A DNA stretch of 7,753 nucleotides from the NCBI GenBank assembly GCA_964580315.1, contig CAZOKH010000117.1:1-7753 (forward strand). Reading direction: 5' to 3'. The notes beneath the pieces were generated by a model, which was not told where the DNA came from, did not search any database, and was given only the letters and a program-made list of their open reading frames with translations. Numbering within the stretch: position 1 is the first letter of the stretch; each line of letters starts with the position of its first letter. Below, one piece after another: positions 5,259 through 7,753 of the stretch. This stretch comes from CAZOKH01 sp964580315 (GTDB taxonomy: Bacteria > Chloroflexota > Anaerolineae > Anaerolineales > Anaerolineaceae). The translations under genes were made by a program, and so were the position numbers.

Positions 5259-6222
5259 AGAAGGCGCCAGGCAAGATGTTGACTTAAAAGACATCCAGCC
5301 TTCTGCCCAGAATGTTTTTGAAACCCAGAACACCCCCTGGTGGGACGGCGGCCAGCAGATTCAAACCGGCGAGTCTTTTATGCCGCGCCGGCTCGACACC
5401 CCGCTCGATCACATGATGCGCCGCAGCACCGGCCGCCGGTCTTACACACAAACCGACCAGAAACGCGGCAGGTATGTGCAGGCCAGGCCCGCCAACGGCA
5501 AACCCTATGACCTGGCTTTTGATGCCACCCTGCGCGCGGCCGCACCCTTCCAAAAACAACGCCGCTCCAAAGCCGGCAAAGATCCAAAAGTAGCTTTCTT
5601 CATTCGCCCCAACGACTATATGCGCAAGGTGCGTGTGCGCCGCGCCGCCAACCTGGTGCTTTTCCTGGTTGACGCCTCCTGGTCAATGGCGGTCACCGAA
5701 CGCATGGAAGCCACCAAGGGCGCCATCCTCTCCCTGTTGACCGACGCCTATCAGCGCCGCGACCGGGTGGGACTGATTGTCTTTCAAAAAGACCGCGCCA
5801 CCCTGGTGCTGCCGCCCACCAATTCCGTCCAACTGGCGCACCGCGTGCTGGCCGATATCCCCGTGGGCGGCAAAACGCCGCTCTCACACGGCCTGCAAAT
5901 GGCGTATGAAGTGCTGCACCGCGAGAAATTCCTGCATCCCGATGTGATGCCGCTTCTCATTGTGTTGACCGACGGCGCCGGTAATGTGTCGCTCACCGGC
6001 CGCCCGCCGCAGGAAGAAGCCCACACACTTGCCAACCTGATTGCCGAGGAAGATATTCACAGCGTACTCATCAACATGGAACACGCCGCCTTTGACCAGG
6101 GTCTGGCACAGGCGCTGGCTGATCACCTTGAAGCGCCCTGCTACTCCATAACCGATATGCGCGCCGATAAACTGGTGCACACCGTGCAGCGCGAAATCAG
6201 TTTCATGCAAGAATCAGTATAA
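5191..6222 (+). CDS. chlD: ChlD-like VWA subunit of a Mg/Co chelatase (probably the C-terminal half of a frameshifted fusion)
   Basis: This frame holds the linker and von Willebrand A domain of the medium chelatase subunit, which forms the ring platform with the AAA+ part. Numbering from the GTG at 5191, residues 1-150 are a charged linker (WWDGG at 50-54, MMRRSTGRR at 75-83) and about 152-335 is the VWA domain. The metal-ion-dependent adhesion site is complete: DASWS (161-165), T229 in GGKTPL and D261 in LTDG. The start is uncertain. The frame opens directly after its own TGA at 5188-5190; the GTG at 5191 has AGGA eight bases upstream and could support coupled initiation. ATGs at 5212 and 5218 lack a site. 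Alternatively it has no start of its own and is reached by a +1 shift from the AAA+ frame at the A10 run; then translation here begins with ATA at 5248 and adds 324 residues to 365, giving 689, a usual size for one-chain members. I favour the fusion, because the acidic linker reads naturally in the zero frame. Confidence 0.85.
   Translation: METANPAMPMKVRLWSKKKIAAEEGARQDVDLKDIQPSAQNVFETQNTPWWDGGQQIQTGESFMPRRLDTPLDHMMRRSTGRRSYTQTDQKRGRYVQARPANGKPYDLAFDATLRAAAPFQKQRRSKAGKDPKVAFFIRPNDYMRKVRVRRAANLVLFLVDASWSMAVTERMEATKGAILSLLTDAYQRRDRVGLIVFQKDRATLVLPPTNSVQLAHRVLADIPVGGKTPLSHGLQMAYEVLHREKFLHPDVMPLLIVLTDGAGNVSLTGRPPQEEAHTLANLIAEEDIHSVLINMEHAAFDQGLAQALADHLEAPCYSITDMRADKLVHTVQREISFMQESV
5239..5248 (+). 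other. chlD: A10 slippery run: probable frameshift or transcriptional slippage site in chlD
   Basis: Ten consecutive A lie between GAGC and TAGCGG. The zero frame reads CAA AAA AAA AAT AGC GGC TGA. A +1 slip of tRNA-Lys re-pairs perfectly (AAA to AAA) and enters the VWA frame at ATA (5248-5250). A -1 slip meets TAG (5249-5251). An RNA with one A fewer or two A more would also encode the fusion. SD-like AAGGTGAG (5221-5228) lies ten bases upstream and GGAG (5234-5237) lies one base upstream; both are candidate stimulators, but Glu/Gly-coding sequence can give such matches by chance. A homopolymer read error is the main alternative. Confidence 0.6.
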
Positions 6223-6238
6223 TGAGAGACCGATCAGC

Positions 6239-6277
6239 GCACGGGAGCCTTTGTGCCACTCCCTTGCATCCTTTTCC
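6239..6277 (+). terminator. Probable terminator hairpin after chlD
   Basis: GCACGGGAG (6239-6247) pairs with CTCCCTTGC (6259-6267), eight of nine pairs matched with one C-T mismatch, around an 11-base loop. It is followed by a modest T-rich stretch (ATCCTTTTCC). It begins 16 bases after the TAA at 6222. The T tract is short, so termination may be partial. Confidence 0.5.
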
Positions 6278-6292
6278 GGCTGATGATATGAT
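6264..6292 (+). promoter_or_regulatory. Promoter of the Thr/Pro-rich gene, probably leaderless
   Basis: TTGCAT (6264-6269) and TATGAT (6287-6292) are 17 bases apart, with an extended -10 TG at 6284-6285. The -10 ends nine bases before the ATG at 6302, so transcription would start about 6299 and leave almost no leader. No convincing Shine-Dalgarno sequence is present. The -35 overlaps the 3' arm of the preceding hairpin. Confidence 0.55.
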
Positions 6293-6301
6293 GGAAAAAT
6301 C

Positions 6302-6754
6302 ATGCAGGATTTAATCTCACCCACCGGCAATAACCGCACGGCAAAATTGCGCTCCACTTTGCTCATGGTCATCCTGGCTACCATTCCCTGTTACTGCCTG
6401 GGAGTGGGATTGCTGTTCATTAATGAAGCACAGCTCAACCGCCCCACTGCCACCATCACCTCATCTGCCACATTCACTCAAACGGTCGCCACGGCAGCGC
6501 CTCAAAAAGCCAGCCCCACGGCATCTTTTACCCCCACCATCACCCGCACCTGGACGCCTTCCATGACGTTCACCCCCTTTAAGACTCCCACCCGCACCGA
6601 AACGCCGGTTCCTTCAGACACTGCCACATTTACCCCCGAACCACCCACCGAGACCCCCATCCCGCCAACTGACACGGTGGCCCCGACCGTCACCGACACC
6701 GAAACAGTGATTCCGACTGAAACGACAGAATCGCCCCAGGAAACCCCGCAGTAA
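6302..6754 (+). CDS. Membrane-anchored protein with Thr/Pro-rich extracytoplasmic tail
   Basis: A 150-residue protein of unknown function. Residues 1-18 are a short polar, basic N-terminus; residues about 19-40 are one hydrophobic segment (LLMVILATIPCYCLG and on), best read as an N-in membrane anchor or uncleaved signal. From residue 46 to the end the sequence is low complexity, dominated by Thr and Pro with TPT, TRT, TET and PPT units and becoming acidic toward the C-terminus (ETPIPPTDT, TDTETVIPTE). Such tails are frequent in Anaerolineae surface proteins and act as wall-spanning or stalk-like linkers, sometimes glycosylated; here nothing follows the tail, so no effector domain is seen. An in-frame TGA at 6284 and the absence of another ATG fix the start at 6302. 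It is followed after 22 bases by the M42 peptidase, so the two are probably co-transcribed. No function is assigned. Confidence 0.75.
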   Translation: MQDLISPTGNNRTAKLRSTLLMVILATIPCYCLGVGLLFINEAQLNRPTATITSSATFTQTVATAAPQKASPTASFTPTITRTWTPSMTFTPFKTPTRTETPVPSDTATFTPEPPTETPIPPTDTVAPTVTDTETVIPTETTESPQETPQ

Positions 6755-6776
6755 ACCCGCCGGCAGGTAAAAACCC

Positions 6777-7753
6777 ATGCTTGAACCTCTTGCATTGCTG
6801 AAAGAATTAACCGCACTGCCCGGCCTGTCAGGTCACGAACAGGCAGTGCGCCAACACCTGACCCGCCTCTGGCAGCCGCTGGTTGATGAGATCAGCGTGA
6901 GCCCGCTGGGCAGCCTGCACGCCCTGCGCCGCGGCGGCGGCAGCCAGCCGCGCCCTGCCGTTTTGCTGGCAGCTCACATGGATGTGATCGGGTTGATGGT
7001 GACCAAAATTGAAGGGGAATTCTTGCACGTTACCCGCGTGGGCGGCATTGATGCGCGCGTGCTGGCAGGGCAACTGGTCACCGTACACGGCAAGCGCGAC
7101 CTGCCGGGCATCCTGGCGCTCACGCCCGCTTCACTGCTGCCGCCGGGCCGCAACAACAAAAACCTGTTCCTTGAAGATATTCTGGTCGATACCGGCTTAA
7201 CCGCCGAAGAAGTTAAAGAAGAAATACCGGTGGGCAGCCTGGTTTCTTTTGCCCGCGCGCCGTTGGAATTGAACGGCGATATGCTGGCAGCCCCTGGTTT
7301 GGACAACCGCGCATCGCTGGCGGCGCTGACGCTGTGCGCACAGGAGTTGCAGCACATGACGCCCGCCTGGGATGTGTGGCTGGCTGCCACCGTGCAGGAA
7401 GAAGTCACCCTGGCGGGCGGCGCCACGAGTCCCTTTGCCCTGCGCCCTGCCATGGCAATTGCCGTTGATGTTACCTTCGGCAAGGGGCCGGGCACACCCG
7501 ACGACTACCGCAGTTTTCCGCTGGGCAAGGGTGTTGCACTGGGTCTGGGTCCCAACATTCACCCCGCAATTCACCAGTCGATCAAAACCCTGGCTGAACA
7601 ACTGGAAATACCGGTTTTCACCGACTTGATGCCCGGCCATTCGGGCACCGACGCCTACGCCATGCAAATTGTCGCCGAGGGCATTCCCACCATGGTGGTT
7701 GAAATTCCGCTGCGCAACATGCACACACCGGTTGAAGTGATTGCCCTGCGCGA
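6777..7753 (+). CDS. M42 family metallo-aminopeptidase (partial, C-terminus beyond window)
   Basis: The frame from the ATG at 6777 is open to the window end: 325 complete codons plus two bases. It is an M42 (glutamyl aminopeptidase / TET / FrvX-like) zinc or cobalt peptidase, which trims peptides from the N-terminus and usually forms cytoplasmic tetrahedral dodecamers. Family members are about 340-360 residues, so only a short C-terminal piece is missing. It opens with LLKELTALPGLSGHE. Expected metal and catalytic residues are all visible: H67 and D69 in AAHMDVIG, D176 in GLDNRAS, E208-E209 in VQEEV, D231 in AVDVTFG, and H316 in NMHTPVE. GGIDARVLAGQ (89-99) and PGHSGTDAYAMQ (286-297) are further family motifs. 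Residues about 70-160 are the inserted beta-barrel dimerisation domain. The HMDEIG motif common in the family is HMDVIG here. An AGG nine bases upstream supports the start. It lies 22 bases after the Thr/Pro-rich gene and is likely in its operon. Confidence 0.92.
   Translation, partial: MLEPLALLKELTALPGLSGHEQAVRQHLTRLWQPLVDEISVSPLGSLHALRRGGGSQPRPAVLLAAHMDVIGLMVTKIEGEFLHVTRVGGIDARVLAGQLVTVHGKRDLPGILALTPASLLPPGRNNKNLFLEDILVDTGLTAEEVKEEIPVGSLVSFARAPLELNGDMLAAPGLDNRASLAALTLCAQELQHMTPAWDVWLAATVQEEVTLAGGATSPFALRPAMAIAVDVTFGKGPGTPDDYRSFPLGKGVALGLGPNIHPAIHQSIKTLAEQLEIPVFTDLMPGHSGTDAYAMQIVAEGIPTMVVEIPLRNMHTPVEVIALR

Noticed and set aside
5259..5304. Possible stimulatory hairpin downstream of the A10 run (AGAAGGC 5259-5265 with GCCTTCT 5298-5304)
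   Set aside because: Only seven pairs with a 32-base loop; a match of this size is expected by chance, so I do not call it a frameshift stimulator.
4152..6222. Reading the chelatase genes as evidence for chlorophyll synthesis
   Set aside because: No other chlorophyll gene is present, and ChlI/ChlD-like subunits without ChlH commonly serve CobN in cobalamin synthesis; the metal cannot be decided here.
6502..6816. Minus-strand ORF rich in Val, Ser and Gly opposite the Thr/Pro-rich gene
   Set aside because: It is the mirror of the low-complexity Thr/Pro codons; it has no domain and no ribosome binding site.
7197..7724. Minus-strand ORF of 175 residues opposite the M42 peptidase
   Set aside because: The plus-strand frame has all M42 catalytic residues; the opposite frame has no recognisable motif and is a shadow.

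Overview
The window looks like a chromosomal segment of a Chloroflexota bacterium, most likely class Anaerolineae. This is an inference from gene content: a HtrA-type protease, a bacterial eRF1-like (baeRF/VLRF1-type) protein, a membrane-anchored protein with a Thr/Pro-rich tail, a receiver-GAF protein of the type common there, and a cobaltochelatase-style ChlI/ChlD locus. GC content is moderate, with AT-rich intergenic regions. There are seven reading-frame units and no rRNA, tRNA, CRISPR array or mobile element that I can see. No gene-free stretch exceeds 300 bases.

Layout: (1) 951 to 1, minus strand: N-terminal 317 residues of a response-regulator receiver + coiled coil + GAF protein, cut by the window edge. 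(2) 1109-2299, plus: periplasmic/anchored HtrA serine protease with one PDZ domain, divergent from (1). (3) 2343-3443, plus: eRF1/Vms1-like protein with a four-cysteine zinc motif, probably co-transcribed with htrA. A strong two-way hairpin terminator (3462-3493) separates it from (4) 4012-3509, minus: a small FMN nitroreductase. (5) 4152-5258 and 5191-6222, plus: an AAA+ ChlI-like ORF and a VWA ChlD-like ORF in different frames, overlapping by 68 bases and meeting at a run of ten A (5239-5248). (6) 6302-6754, plus: single-pass membrane protein with a Thr/Pro-rich tail. (7) 6777-7753, plus: M42 family metallo-aminopeptidase, lacking only the last few tens of residues.

The most interesting part is the chelatase locus. 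A +1 shift (or loss of one A) at the A10 run joins the two ORFs into one protein of about 689 residues, the usual size and order (AAA+, acidic linker, VWA) of the one-chain ChlD/cobaltochelatase subunit. Termination without a shift gives a 368-residue ChlI-like small subunit. This fits the described phenomenon in which a single chlD gene makes both the small and the medium chelatase subunits by programmed frameshifting, although a homopolymer sequencing error or simple translational coupling cannot be excluded from sequence alone.

Other points: the receiver keeps its phospho-acceptor Asp but lacks the conserved Thr/Ser and Lys switch residues. The eRF1-like protein has GGV where eRF1 has GGQ. 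Two genes (the receiver-GAF gene and the Thr/Pro-rich gene) share the same start architecture, TGnTATGAT followed nine bases later by ATG, suggesting leaderless transcripts.
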